From Halomonas sp. (GTDB taxonomy: Bacteria; Pseudomonadota; Gammaproteobacteria; Pseudomonadales; Halomonadaceae), in the NCBI RefSeq assembly GCF_007692655.1, contig NZ_REBQ01000103.1:1-64000 (forward strand): a stretch of DNA of 64,000 bases. The letters run 5' to 3'. The translations under genes and the position numbers were made by a program. The notes beneath the pieces were generated by a model, which saw nothing but the letters and a program-made list of their open reading frames with translations, was not told where the DNA came from and searched no databases. How positions within the stretch are numbered: the stretch's first letter is position 1; every line of letters begins with the position of its first letter. Positions 28,049-37,194 of this stretch are shown piece by piece.

Positions 28049-29392
28049 TTAGAGCATCATCGCCGCTAGCCAGCCAAAGCCGACTAACGGAATGTTGTAG
28101 TGCAGAAACGTCGGCACCACGCTATCCCACATATGATCGTGCTGGCGATCGACGTTAAGGCCTGAGGTTGGCCCCAAGGTTGAGTCAGACGCTGGCGAGC
28201 CTGCATCGCCTAGCGCCGCGGCGGTTCCCACCAACACCACCGTTGCCATAGGCGAAAAGCCAAACTGTACCGCCAGCGGCACAAAAATCGCAGCAATAAT
28301 CGGAATAGTCGAGAACGATGAGCCAATGCCCAGGGTAATAAACAGCCCGACCAGCAGCATTACCAGAGCAGCCAAACCACGGTTATCGCCAAAGATCGCA
28401 AAGGCACCTGATACCAGCGCATCAATTTCGCCGGTGGTTTTCATTACCTCGGCAAAGCCCGCTGCTGCGATCATGATGAAGCCAATCAGCGCCATCATGC
28501 GCATGCCGCTGGTAAACAGATCGTCCGCTTCACGCCACTTGAAAATACCCCCCAGCGACAGCAAGCCAATACCCACCAAGCCACCCAGTATCATTGAGCC
28601 GCTATACAGCTGCAGACCGAGGGCCGCCACAATCGCCACCCCGGACATTATCAGTCCCAGCATGTGCGGCTTTACAGGTGCATGGCCTTCAGCCACATTT
28701 GCGGCAATATCCTGTGCCTGATACTCACGGGGGCGCCGATAACTCCACAGCAGCGCAACGATTAAACCCAGTGCCATTCCCCCAACAGGAATCGCCATGG
28801 CCATCGGCACCATACTGCGAGTGATTTCCAAACCCAGCGGTTCACCAGCGCTATTTAAATTGGCTAAGAGAATGTCGTTTAAAAAAATTGCCCCAAAGCC
28901 CACTGGCAACAGCATGTATGGCGCCGTTAAACCAAAGGTAAGCGCACACGCCACTGCACGTCGATCCAGACTCAAACGATTCATTACCGTTAACAGAGGT
29001 GGAATCAGCACCGGTATAAAGGCGATATGTACCGGGATCGCATTTTGCGAGGAGATCGCCACCAGCAATACCGCTGTTAATAGCAGCATTTTTACCCGCG
29101 TCTGCTGCGTGGCGGAAGTCTCTTTCCCCAGTAACACTATCAACCGGTTAGCCAACATATCCGGCAACCCTGAGCGGGAAATGGCCACCGCAAAAGCGCC
29201 TAGAGTGGCATAAGCCAGCGCCACCTGGGCACCGCCCCCAACGCCTTCATTGAAGGCATCCAAGGTTTGGTCTAGCGACAGCCCACCCACCAAACCGCCA
29301 ACCAAGGCACCTACCACTAACGCAAACACCACGGAGACACGCGCCAGCGATAGCGCCACCATCACCAGCACCGCAAGAATTACTGCATTCAT
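28049..29392 (-). CDS. NhaC-type Na+/H+ antiporter family membrane protein
   Basis: A 447-residue inner-membrane carrier with about 11 hydrophobic segments. The N-terminal [39 protein letters not shown] and the late [20 protein letters not shown] fit the NhaC/YuiF-like branch of the ion transporter superfamily. Members move Na+, or amino acids such as histidine with Na+ or H+, so the solute is uncertain. In a halophile a Na+/H+ exchange role is plausible. It is single and divergent from a GntP-type permease. Confidence 0.8.
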   Translation of the reverse strand: MNAVILAVLVMVALSLARVSVVFALVVGALVGGLVGGLSLDQTLDAFNEGVGGGAQVALAYATLGAFAVAISRSGLPDMLANRLIVLLGKETSATQQTRVKMLLLTAVLLVAISSQNAIPVHIAFIPVLIPPLLTVMNRLSLDRRAVACALTFGLTAPYMLLPVGFGAIFLNDILLANLNSAGEPLGLEITRSMVPMAMAIPVGGMALGLIVALLWSYRRPREYQAQDIAANVAEGHAPVKPHMLGLIMSGVAIVAALGLQLYSGSMILGGLVGIGLLSLGGIFKWREADDLFTSGMRMMALIGFIMIAAAGFAEVMKTTGEIDALVSGAFAIFGDNRGLAALVMLLVGLFITLGIGSSFSTIPIIAAIFVPLAVQFGFSPMATVVLVGTAAALGDAGSPASDSTLGPTSGLNVDRQHDHMWDSVVPTFLHYNIPLVGFGWLAAMML

Positions 29393-29599
29393 GAAGTTTC
29401 CTAGAGCTATTGAGAGGTCACTAACGTCAAAGGGAGCGGATTTTAGCAGATTAAAACGGTAAACCTAAGATGACGATGCTTCTCCAAAGCAGTGATACTT
29501 TAGTCGAAACGCTCTTGCTGCAGCGCACCATGCTGCCTACTATCCCCTCTTTTGCCTATATTCGACATTCACAATATTAATCTTCGCTTAGGAACACCC

Positions 29600-30994
29600 A
29601 TGAGCATACTCGCCATTGTTATTTCACTGCTGCTATTGATGTTTCTCGCTTATCGAGGAATTTCAGTGCTGCTACTGGCACCTCTGATGGCAAGCTTAGC
29701 GGTAGTGCTTTCTGGGGATGCCGCATTTTTACTGCCGATCTACACCGACACCTTTATGAACGCACTGGGCAACTATGTGATCCAGTTCTTTCCGCTCTTT
29801 TTACTAGGCGCCCTGTTTGGGCAGCTCATGGCCGATTCTGGAGCGGCCCAGTCAATTGCCAATGGCATCGTCAAAAAACTGGGGACCCACCATGTGGTGC
29901 TCACCGTGGTGATGGCCTGCGCGGTGCTCACCTACGGCGGCGTATCGCTGTTTGTGGTGGCGTTTGCGATCTACCCCATCAGCCGTGAGCTGTTTCGCAG
30001 TGCCGATGTGCCTAAACGACTAATTCCAGCGTCCATTGCCCTTGGATCGTTTACGTTCACCATGACGGCACTGCCGGGCACGCCAGCGATCCAGAACGCG
30101 ATTCCCATTCCCTATTTTGAAACCAACAGCTTCGCGGCACCGGGTCTTGGTATTATTGCGGGGCTGATCATGCTTGGGCTGGGTACTGCCTACCTGCAAT
30201 CACGGGTCAAGAAAGCCGCTCAGAACGGCGAAGGCTACGGCCAGCATACCGAGCGCGAAGCAGAGCCTGATCAAGAAGAAGCTCCCGCCACCGCCCTTCC
30301 GCTATGGTTAGCCATTATACCGATCATTATGGTGATCGGTTTGAACGCACTGTTTACTTACGGTGTGTTTCCGGCCATTGATTTAAGCTTTATCAGCGAC
30401 GAGTTCGAAAACGTCTCGCCTACTGGGCAAAGCGGGTTGTGGGCCATCTTAATCGCGCTGCTGAGCGCATCGGCTTGGCTGATTATTACCCGCTGGAACC
30501 ACTGGCAAGATCTTAAAGCCAGCGTCAACAAGGGGTGCTTCGGTTCGCTTTTACCGATATTCAATACCGCATCAGAAGTGGGTTACGGCGCCGTTATCGC
30601 CAGCATGGCGGGCTTTGCAATTATTCGCGACTCAGTGCTCACGGCCTTCCCAGGCAATCCGTTAATTTCAGAAGCAATGGCCATGAGCGTGCTTGCCGGC
30701 ATCACCGGCTCCTCGTCGGGCGGCCTCTCTATTGCGCTGGAAACCCTGGGCAGCGAATACCTGGCGATGGCCCAGGAGGCCGGAATAAACCCCGAGTTGA
30801 TGCACCGGGTGGCAACCTTAGCAGCAGGTGGAATGGATACCCTTCCCCACTCGGGTGCGGTTATCACACTGCTGACCATTTGCGGCTTAACCCATCGCCA
30901 ATCCTATGGCAACGTGGCCATGGTCACTATTGCCCTGCCGGTGTTTGCACTTATCAGCGTCATTACCTTAGGTACACTATTTGGTAGCTTCTAA
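29600..30994 (+). CDS. GntP family permease
   Basis: A 464-residue membrane carrier with about 12 hydrophobic segments. FPLFLLGALFGQLMADSGAAQSIA, TYGGVSLFVVAFAIYPI and TLAAGGMDTLPHSGAVI are typical of GntP/citrate-type H+ symporters for hydroxy or keto acids. The ATG at 29600 is chosen for AGGAA seven bases upstream and because the preceding 16 codons are polar and unconserved. The substrate cannot be told; members carry gluconate, glycerate, acetoacetate or hydroxybutyrate. The next gene is an MFS carrier after 58 bases. Confidence 0.85.
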   Translation: MSILAIVISLLLLMFLAYRGISVLLLAPLMASLAVVLSGDAAFLLPIYTDTFMNALGNYVIQFFPLFLLGALFGQLMADSGAAQSIANGIVKKLGTHHVVLTVVMACAVLTYGGVSLFVVAFAIYPISRELFRSADVPKRLIPASIALGSFTFTMTALPGTPAIQNAIPIPYFETNSFAAPGLGIIAGLIMLGLGTAYLQSRVKKAAQNGEGYGQHTEREAEPDQEEAPATALPLWLAIIPIIMVIGLNALFTYGVFPAIDLSFISDEFENVSPTGQSGLWAILIALLSASAWLIITRWNHWQDLKASVNKGCFGSLLPIFNTASEVGYGAVIASMAGFAIIRDSVLTAFPGNPLISEAMAMSVLAGITGSSSGGLSIALETLGSEYLAMAQEAGINPELMHRVATLAAGGMDTLPHSGAVITLLTICGLTHRQSYGNVAMVTIALPVFALISVITLGTLFGSF

Positions 30995-31052
30995 ACGACT
31001 GCGCCCCATGTAATAGTGAGCCAACTGTAAGCCTGCAAATAAAGAGAACACC

Positions 31053-32264
31053 ATGGCTCTCGTTCGCAACCACGCGCTGCTGCTGATTATCTTAGGAAGT
31101 TTGGTTATTTCCACGGCCATGGGGTTACGCCATGGCTTTGGGCTTTTTATGGAGCCACTCAGCAGCGAACTGGGCTGGGGCCGCGGCGTATTTGCCTTTG
31201 CCATAGCGCTGCAAAACCTCATTTGGGGTCTATCCCAACCCTTTACCGGCGCCCTGGCCGACCGCTTCGGGGCGGCTCGCGTTATCGTCATAGGCGGCCT
31301 GCTCTATGCCCTGGGGCTGCTGTTTATGAGCCTCTCCACCTCAGCATTAGGCATGACGCTGAGCGCGGGGTTATTGATTGGGTTTGGCCTCTCATGCACC
31401 ACGTTCTCAGTGATATTGGGCGCCGTGGGCCGTGCAGTGGCACCAGAGAAACGCAGTATGGCCATGGGCATTGTCAGCGCGGCAGGCTCCTTTGGCCAGT
31501 TCGCCATGCTGCCAGGCACCCTGGGCTTAATCGAATGGCTGGGCTGGGCCGCAGCCCTGATGGCAATGGCCGCGATAGCGACGATTATCATTCCTCTGGG
31601 CGCCATGCTGGGCGACAAGCCCTCGGCTAAAACATCAACCGACTTAAGCCTTAAACAGGCGCTGAATGAAGCGGCAGGGCAAAAAGGCTTCTGGCTGCTC
31701 TGTTTAGGTTTTTTTGTCTGCGGCTTTCAGGTGGTCTTTATTGCGGTTCACCTTCCCGGCTACCTATTTGATAACGGGCTTGCCGTGCAGGTGGCTACCA
31801 CCGTTTTGGCACTGGTGGGCCTGTTTAATATTGTCGGCACCTATGCAGCGGGCTGGATGGGGGGCATTTGGTCTAAACCCAAGCTGCTGACCTGGATTTA
31901 TCTGATACGCGGCGTGGTCATTACAGCATTTTTGTTGTTGCCCCTGAGCCCTATCAGCGCTTACACCTTTGGGATCCTCATGGGGCTGCTCTGGCTCTCC
32001 ACGGTGCCGCTGACCAACGGTATCGTCGCGTCAGTCTTCGGTGTACGTCATCTCTCCATGCTGGGCGGCATCGTCTTTCTGTTTCACCAGCTAGGCTCAT
32101 TTATGGGCGTTTGGCTGGGTGGCTATTTTTATGACCTTACCGGTAACTACAATACGGTATGGCAAATTACCATTCTGCTTTCCATCGCGGCGGCTGCGCT
32201 ACACTGGTTTATCAGTGAGAAGCCGCTTGAGCGCGGCTCATTAGCCAAGGTGACGACGCCATGA
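31053..32264 (+). CDS. MFS transporter (oxalate/formate antiporter-like)
   Basis: A 403-residue carrier of the major facilitator superfamily with 12 predicted helices. ISTAMGLRHGFGLFMEPLSSELGW in helix 1 and GALADRFGAARVIVIGG (the loop 2-3 motif D-R-F-G) place it near the monocarboxylate/oxalate-formate branch. The substrate is unknown. Its stop overlaps the start of a 42-codon membrane peptide (ATGA), suggesting translational coupling. Confidence 0.85.
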   Translation: MALVRNHALLLIILGSLVISTAMGLRHGFGLFMEPLSSELGWGRGVFAFAIALQNLIWGLSQPFTGALADRFGAARVIVIGGLLYALGLLFMSLSTSALGMTLSAGLLIGFGLSCTTFSVILGAVGRAVAPEKRSMAMGIVSAAGSFGQFAMLPGTLGLIEWLGWAAALMAMAAIATIIIPLGAMLGDKPSAKTSTDLSLKQALNEAAGQKGFWLLCLGFFVCGFQVVFIAVHLPGYLFDNGLAVQVATTVLALVGLFNIVGTYAAGWMGGIWSKPKLLTWIYLIRGVVITAFLLLPLSPISAYTFGILMGLLWLSTVPLTNGIVASVFGVRHLSMLGGIVFLFHQLGSFMGVWLGGYFYDLTGNYNTVWQITILLSIAAAALHWFISEKPLERGSLAKVTTP

Positions 32265-32389
32265 ATGCAACCACCACCATCAGCCTCTTACTGCTAGCGA
32301 CCGCCCTCCTCAGCGGCTTGTTAGCTGCCTGGTGGGGCTGGCAAAACCTGGACGCATCGCTACTGCTATTGGGCGCTCGGCTGTGCTGA
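32261..32389 (+). CDS. Small single-span membrane peptide coupled to MFS carrier
   Basis: A 42-codon frame starting in the ATGA overlap with the MFS stop and ending in TGA at 32389. The sequence starts MNATTTISLLLLATALLSG and continues with LLAAWWGWQN: a hydrophobic helix with a Trp-rich interface, then a second short Leu-rich stretch. No family is recognised. The overlap and hydrophobicity argue for a real accessory peptide, but there is no independent proof. The convergent ackA ends 13 bases further on. Confidence 0.5.
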   Translation: MNATTTISLLLLATALLSGLLAAWWGWQNLDASLLLLGARLC

Positions 32390-32401
32390 GCATCACGACT
32401 G

Positions 32402-33601
32402 TCATGGCTGAGCGAGTAACTGGAGAGAGTGCCAGGCAATCATCTTTGCCTCATCGGTAGCAATCACCCAGGCGCCTAAACGGCTGGACGAGGTGGTAAT
32501 ACAAGGCCCATGTTGAGTGTTGGCTTCCGTATCAAGCTCCGCCCCCAGCCATGCACAGCGCTGAACAACCCGGGCGCGCACCTCTGCCGCATGCTCGCCA
32601 ATGCCTGCGGTAAAGATTAACTGATCCAGTCCACCCAAATCCGCAGCCAATCCGCCAATTTCATGGGCAATGCGATGGCAATATAGCTCGATGGCGTCGT
32701 CCGCCTCGGCGGCTTGACTTGCAAGCAGCACCTGCATATCACCACTAATCCCCGACACCCCAAGCAACCCTGAGCGCCGATAGAGCAGATCACTCACCTC
32801 AGCGCTGCTCATTCCCTCATGGTCTAAAAGATGCAGAACAAGGCCGGGGTCTACGCTGCCGGAGCGCGTTCCCATCGGCAACCCCTCTACGGCGCTAAAC
32901 CCCATGGTGGACGATACGCTCTGCCCATTGTGCATAGCGCATAGACTGGCGCCGTTGCCTAAATGGGCAACAACCACTCGGCCACAGGAAGCCTCTGGCG
33001 GCAAGTAATCCACCAGCACACGCTGAATATAGTCATAGGAGAGCCCATGGAAGCCGTAACGCAGCAGGCCGCGATCGCTAAGCTCTCGGGGCAGCGCATA
33101 ACGGCGCACGACATCAGCTTGTTGGGCATGAAAGGCGGTGTCAAAACAGGCCACCTGCGGCACGCCAGGGAGCTGCTTGCGCAGTTGGCGTATCGGCGCC
33201 AAACAGTAAGGCTGATGTAGCGGTGCAAGCGAAGCTAACTGTTCCAGCGCGTCCACCTGGTCGTCATTGACGATTTGAGGTGCCTTAAAGTCGCGCCCGC
33301 CGTGGACTACACGATGGCCAATCCCGATGAGTTCAAGCGCGTTTGCGTGACCGGAGAGCCAACCACAAAGTTGGGAAAGCGCATCATCATGGTCGCGGGC
33401 AGGCTTTAGCCCAACGTTTTCCAACGCGATCCCGTCATTATCAAGCAGCGTGGCATTTGCTTTTCCGCCGCCCAGACCTGAAAAATGCCCGGAATAGCGC
33501 AGCTTGAGCGCCGCGGGCGTAAGAGGCTTGTGACTAGCGTGGCTGAACAGCGCAAACTTGATGCTCGATGAACCGCTATTGACGACCAATATATCGCTCA
33601 C
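32402..33601 (-). CDS. ackA: Acetate/propionate kinase
   Basis: It interconverts acetyl phosphate and acetate with ADP/ATP. The 399-residue ASKHA-fold protein has VVNSGSSSIKFALF at the N-terminus, GHRVVHGGRDF, CFDTAFH (catalytic region), YGFHGLSYDYI, VAHLGNGASLCA and FTAGIGEHAAEVR. The start is three bases from the stop of the upstream MaoC-Pta fusion, so the two form one unit that makes acetate (or propionate) and ATP from acyl-CoA. Confidence 0.95.
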   Translation of the reverse strand: MSDILVVNSGSSSIKFALFSHASHKPLTPAALKLRYSGHFSGLGGGKANATLLDNDGIALENVGLKPARDHDDALSQLCGWLSGHANALELIGIGHRVVHGGRDFKAPQIVNDDQVDALEQLASLAPLHQPYCLAPIRQLRKQLPGVPQVACFDTAFHAQQADVVRRYALPRELSDRGLLRYGFHGLSYDYIQRVLVDYLPPEASCGRVVVAHLGNGASLCAMHNGQSVSSTMGFSAVEGLPMGTRSGSVDPGLVLHLLDHEGMSSAEVSDLLYRRSGLLGVSGISGDMQVLLASQAAEADDAIELYCHRIAHEIGGLAADLGGLDQLIFTAGIGEHAAEVRARVVQRCAWLGAELDTEANTQHGPCITTSSSRLGAWVIATDEAKMIAWHSLQLLAQP

Positions 33602-33604
33602 ACG

Positions 33605-35026
33605 CTACTCCTTGTTCGCGGCATCTTTTTGACGCTGCTGAAAATCAGCGACAATAAGTGCCAGAGCGCAGGACGCCATGCGCGTTAAGGCATCGTCGGC
33701 ACGGCTGGTAAGCACAATGGGAACGCTGGCGCCCATTACTAACCCAGCCCCCGTTGCATCGGCCAAATGGGTTAGCTGTTTCATTAAAATATTGGCGGAC
33801 TCCAGGTCGGGGGCGAGTAAAATATCCGCTTTCCCAGCAACGTCTGAGCGAATGCCTTTGGTTTTAGCGGCCGCTTCCGAGATGGCGTTATCAAAGGCCA
33901 ATGGGCCATCCAAGGTGCCACCGGTAATTTGCCCACGCTCTGCCATCTTGCACAGCGCAGCGGCATCCAGCGTAGAGGCAATATTGGGGTTAATGGTTTC
34001 GACTGCCGATAAAATCGCTACTTTTGGGTTGTTATTGCCCAGGGCGTGGGCCAGGTCGATGGCGTTTTGAATAATATCGCGCTTCTGGGTCAAACCCGGC
34101 TTAATATTGATCGCCGCGTCCGTAATCAGCAGCGGTCGCGGATAAGTCGGCACATCCAGGGCCATCACATGGCTAATACAACGCTCGGTACGCAGGCCAC
34201 CTTCGCGCTTAACCACCGCTTGCATTAGCTCATCAGTATGCAGGGCACCTTTCATAATCGCGCTCACGTGCCCCTGTCGAGTGAGCTCTACTGCCTTGTC
34301 AGCCGCCGCATGGCTATGGGGGGTGTCAATCAGCTCGAAAGCTGATATATCGAGTTCGTATTTCTCTGCCGCGGCCGTTATCTTGCTTTTTGGCCCGACC
34401 AAGACCGGTATAATAAGCCGCTGCTGCGCCGCCTCAACGGCACCGCGCAACGAACTTTCATCAACGGGATGCACCACTGCCATGCGGATCGGCTCGGGAT
34501 GGTCAGCCGCGCTCAGTATCTCATGCAGCCTGCCCCGCTCCGCCAGCCGTATGGTCGGCATAATCGCCCTTGGCATGCGCACTTTCGTGGTGGGTGCCAT
34601 CACCTGGGCCTCACCCTCGATGACCACTTCACCGTCCTGGTTTTGGCAAAGACAGGCGAAGGTGACGATATGCCTATCGCTATGTTTATCGGTCACTCGT
34701 ACGCTAACCCGTAGCACATCGCCCAGGGTAACCGGTGCTTTGAAGCGCAATGTCTGACCGACATAAACCGTACCAGGCCCGGGAAGCTGGGTGCCCAATA
34801 CAGTCGAAATGAGGGCCCCTCCCCACATCCCATGGGCAATGACTTCATGAAATCGGCTGCTTTTGGCAAAATCTTCATCTAAATGGGCAGGATTAACATC
34901 GCCGGACATGATGGCAAAGAGCTTGATGTCCTCCATGGTCAAACGTTTTTCTAAAAACGCTTCTTCACCTAGCGCTATTTCATCAAAGGTACGATTTTCA
35001 ATAACGCTGTTATCATGCTGGTCCAT
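33605..35026 (-). CDS. MaoC-like hydratase fused to phosphate acetyl/butyryltransferase
   Basis: A 473-residue fusion. Residues about 10-150 form a MaoC hot-dog domain (SGDVNPAHLDEDFA, then HGMWGGALISTVLG); about 160-473 form a phosphotransacylase domain (MAVVHPVDESSL, MKGALHTDELMQAV, RCISHVMALDVPTYPRPL, SAVETINPN). The phosphotransacylase half transfers acyl from CoA to phosphate; AckA then makes ATP. The MaoC half suggests crotonyl-CoA-like hydration, so butyryl substrates are possible. ATG 35026 has GGGAG seven bases upstream; a TTG nine codons earlier lacks a site. Operon with ackA. Confidence 0.92.
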   Translation of the reverse strand: MDQHDNSVIENRTFDEIALGEEAFLEKRLTMEDIKLFAIMSGDVNPAHLDEDFAKSSRFHEVIAHGMWGGALISTVLGTQLPGPGTVYVGQTLRFKAPVTLGDVLRVSVRVTDKHSDRHIVTFACLCQNQDGEVVIEGEAQVMAPTTKVRMPRAIMPTIRLAERGRLHEILSAADHPEPIRMAVVHPVDESSLRGAVEAAQQRLIIPVLVGPKSKITAAAEKYELDISAFELIDTPHSHAAADKAVELTRQGHVSAIMKGALHTDELMQAVVKREGGLRTERCISHVMALDVPTYPRPLLITDAAINIKPGLTQKRDIIQNAIDLAHALGNNNPKVAILSAVETINPNIASTLDAAALCKMAERGQITGGTLDGPLAFDNAISEAAAKTKGIRSDVAGKADILLAPDLESANILMKQLTHLADATGAGLVMGASVPIVLTSRADDALTRMASCALALIVADFQQRQKDAANKE

Positions 35027-35125
35027 TGCGATACTCCCTGTTGTTGCGTTCAAAGCATCTATGCTGGTGTGCTATACCCTCAGCCTGCATCTGTGCTTAG
35101 GTTAACCAATGTAGGTAGATTGATT

Positions 35126-35166
35126 CTGAGCAAGATCAATTTTTTACGCATCACTACCTATATACT
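35126..35166 (+). promoter_or_regulatory. FNR/Anr-like site and -10 element of the DUF1538 operon
   Basis: CTGAGcaagATCAA (35126-35139) matches TTGATnnnnATCAA at 8 of 10 positions. Its centre lies about 41 bases before the start predicted from the -10 element TATACT (35161-35166), the classical class II activator spacing. The same bases also form ATTGAT(10)ATCAAT followed by T5, so a hairpin function is an alternative. Confidence 0.45.
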
Positions 35167-35224
35167 GTAGCGTCTATAACAACGCCTATAAGCACTACAC
35201 TCCCCTTACAATACGGAAAACTTG

Positions 35225-35992
35225 ATGGATTTAGTGGTTTCCCTTGCCCGCCAATTTAAAGATAGCCTCCGTGATCTAGCGCCAGTTGTACTGGTGATGG
35301 CATTTTTTCAGCTAGTGGTTATCCGTCAGCCCCTGCCAGAATCGTTAGCCTTGCTTGATCTAGCCTTAGGCTTGGTCTTTGTGGTCGTCGGGCTAACGCT
35401 ATTTATTAAAGGACTCGAGTTGGGGCTTTTCCCCTTGGGAGAAAACCTTGCCCGAGCGTTTGTAAAAAAAGGCTCGGTAGCCTGGTTGTTACTGTTTGCC
35501 TTTGCCCTGGGGTTTGGCTCCACAGTGGCAGAGCCTGCACTCATCGCCATTGCCGCACGCGCAGCAGAGGTGGTGGCTCAAGGTGGACTCATTGCAGATA
35601 CCGGCAGCTCACAAAACAGCTTTGCATTTGCACTGCGCATGGTGGTGGCTGTCTCGGTAGGTACAGCGGTAGTACTGGGCGTGGTGCGTATTTTTAAAGG
35701 CTGGCCTCTTCATCTCATCATTATTGCCGGCTATGTATTGGTGCTGCTCTTAACGCTAATAGCCCCTGCTGAGATGATCGGCATCGCCTATGATTCTGGC
35801 GGCGTCACGACATCAACGATAACAGTACCCTTGGTGACTGCCTTAGGTGTTGGATTAGCATCTTCGATAAAAGGCCGTAGCCCTATGCTCGACGGTTTTG
35901 GCCTGATTGCATTAGCATCTGTAATGCCGATTATTTTTGTACTGCTATTTGGCATTATCGGCATTCACCTGATACCAGGAGTCACCCCATGA
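35225..35992 (+). CDS. DUF1538 membrane protein, first subunit
   Basis: A 255-residue inner-membrane protein with about seven hydrophobic segments. Two stretches recur in the next gene: [23 protein letters not shown] and, near the C-terminus, the region from [14 protein letters not shown] through the [16 protein letters not shown] motif. These define DUF1538, a family without assigned function that looks like a carrier half. The first codon may be TTG 35222 or ATG 35225; I chose ATG. Its stop overlaps the next start (ATGA), and a PII-like gene follows, so the three form an operon. Confidence 0.85.
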   Translation: MDLVVSLARQFKDSLRDLAPVVLVMAFFQLVVIRQPLPESLALLDLALGLVFVVVGLTLFIKGLELGLFPLGENLARAFVKKGSVAWLLLFAFALGFGSTVAEPALIAIAARAAEVVAQGGLIADTGSSQNSFAFALRMVVAVSVGTAVVLGVVRIFKGWPLHLIIIAGYVLVLLLTLIAPAEMIGIAYDSGGVTTSTITVPLVTALGVGLASSIKGRSPMLDGFGLIALASVMPIIFVLLFGIIGIHLIPGVTP

Positions 35993-36756
35993 CCCTGCTC
36001 GTGACTTTTTGGGGCACGCTGCTGGATATACTCCCCATTGCAGCGATTATCTTCGGCTTTCAATATCTGGTGATTCGCAAACCTGTAAAACGCCTCCCCC
36101 AAGTATTGGCTGGATTTTTTATGGTTTGGGTAGGGCTCTCTTTTTTTCTGGTGGGCTTAGAGCAAGCACTGTTCCCAATGGGCGAGCTAATGGCCAGCCA
36201 GCTGACCAGAAGTGAGTTTCTACCTAGCATCGCTGAGGATGCTCAACGCCACTGGAGTGACTACTACTGGGTATATATCTTCGCGTTTGCGATTGGTGCC
36301 AGCACCACGATCGCCGAACCTTCATTGATTGCCGTGTCTTTGAAAGCGGGCGAAATTTCTGGCGGCACCATTAATCCGCTAATGCTACGTATTGCCGTTG
36401 CACTCGGCATGGCCTTTGGCATTACCCTGGGAACATGGCGAATTGTGATGGGCTGGCCACTGCAGTGGTTCGTATTGGCAGCTTACCTGCTGGTAATTGT
36501 TCAGACTTTACGTTCACCACGCGCCATTATACCGCTAGCATTTGACTCCGGCGGGGTCACAACCTCAACCATAACGGTACCGATTATTGCAGCGTTAGGC
36601 TTAGGTTTGGCATCAGCAATTCCTGGTCGCAGCCCTGTTCTGGATGGTTTCGGCATGATCGCCCTTGCCTGCTTATTCCCTATTATTACGGTGATGGGTT
36701 ACGCTCAGATTGCTCAATGGCGAGTGAAACGACGATCCAATGAACCACTCAATTAA
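35989..36756 (+). CDS. DUF1538 membrane protein, second subunit
   Basis: A 255-residue paralogue of the preceding protein, with the same two signature stretches ([23 protein letters not shown] and [14 protein letters not shown] plus [15 protein letters not shown]). The two equal-length halves, with AEP and SGGVTTS motifs in each, suggest a heterodimeric channel or carrier resembling an internally duplicated transporter. Translation is coupled to the first subunit by ATGA. Solute unknown; the adjacent PII-like protein hints at nitrogen-, carbon- or nucleotide-linked gating. Confidence 0.85.
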   Translation: MTLLVTFWGTLLDILPIAAIIFGFQYLVIRKPVKRLPQVLAGFFMVWVGLSFFLVGLEQALFPMGELMASQLTRSEFLPSIAEDAQRHWSDYYWVYIFAFAIGASTTIAEPSLIAVSLKAGEISGGTINPLMLRIAVALGMAFGITLGTWRIVMGWPLQWFVLAAYLLVIVQTLRSPRAIIPLAFDSGGVTTSTITVPIIAALGLGLASAIPGRSPVLDGFGMIALACLFPIITVMGYAQIAQWRVKRRSNEPLN

Positions 36757-36812
36757 GCCCGTTAATGTCTTAGCGTATTTTATAATTAAGCCGTTAGGAA
36801 AAGGAGATCACA

Positions 36813-37151
36813 ATGCGCTTTAAACTGATTGTCGCCATGGTGGAAGATGATTTAACCGATGCCATTCTGGAGGCTGCTCGCCAAGCGGGTTCCACAGGGG
36901 CAACGGTGATTAACAATGCTCGTGGCGAAGGACTAAAAAAAGCCCACGGCATTTTTGGCATGGAAATAACTGCTCAACGAGACATGCTGATGTTCCTGGC
37001 GGAAGAGCACCGCAGCCGACATATTCTTGAGGCGATTGCTAAGGTCGGTGAATTTGACGAAACCCCTGGCACGGGTATCGCCTTTCAGTTAGATGTCGAG
37101 GATGCCGTTGGGGTTAAAAATCAGATCAAGTCACTTTCTTCCCCTGAATAG
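36813..37151 (+). CDS. PII-like signalling protein of the DUF1538 operon
   Basis: A 112-residue protein with the ferredoxin-like PII fold pattern: MRFKLIVAMVEDDLTDAILEAARQAGSTGATVINNARG then a shortened T-loop (EGLKKAHGIFGMEI) without the uridylylated Tyr51 of GlnB, and a distinct B-loop (FDETPGTGIAFQLDVED). It therefore belongs to the PII-like group that binds nucleotides but is not part of GlnD control. AAAAGGAG precedes the ATG. By analogy with GlnK-AmtB and SbtB-SbtA, it probably regulates the membrane pair encoded upstream. Confidence 0.85.
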   Translation: MRFKLIVAMVEDDLTDAILEAARQAGSTGATVINNARGEGLKKAHGIFGMEITAQRDMLMFLAEEHRSRHILEAIAKVGEFDETPGTGIAFQLDVEDAVGVKNQIKSLSSPE

Positions 37152-37194
37152 CAAACGCGCTCATAAGCTAGCTTGTGATGGATACGCTCAGGAA

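Noticed and set aside
35119-35145. ATTGAT...ATCAAT hairpin followed by T5 read as a terminator
   Set aside because: The stem has six A/T-rich pairs with a 10-base loop, and the FNR-like site with matched -10 element explains the bases better; kept only as an alternative.
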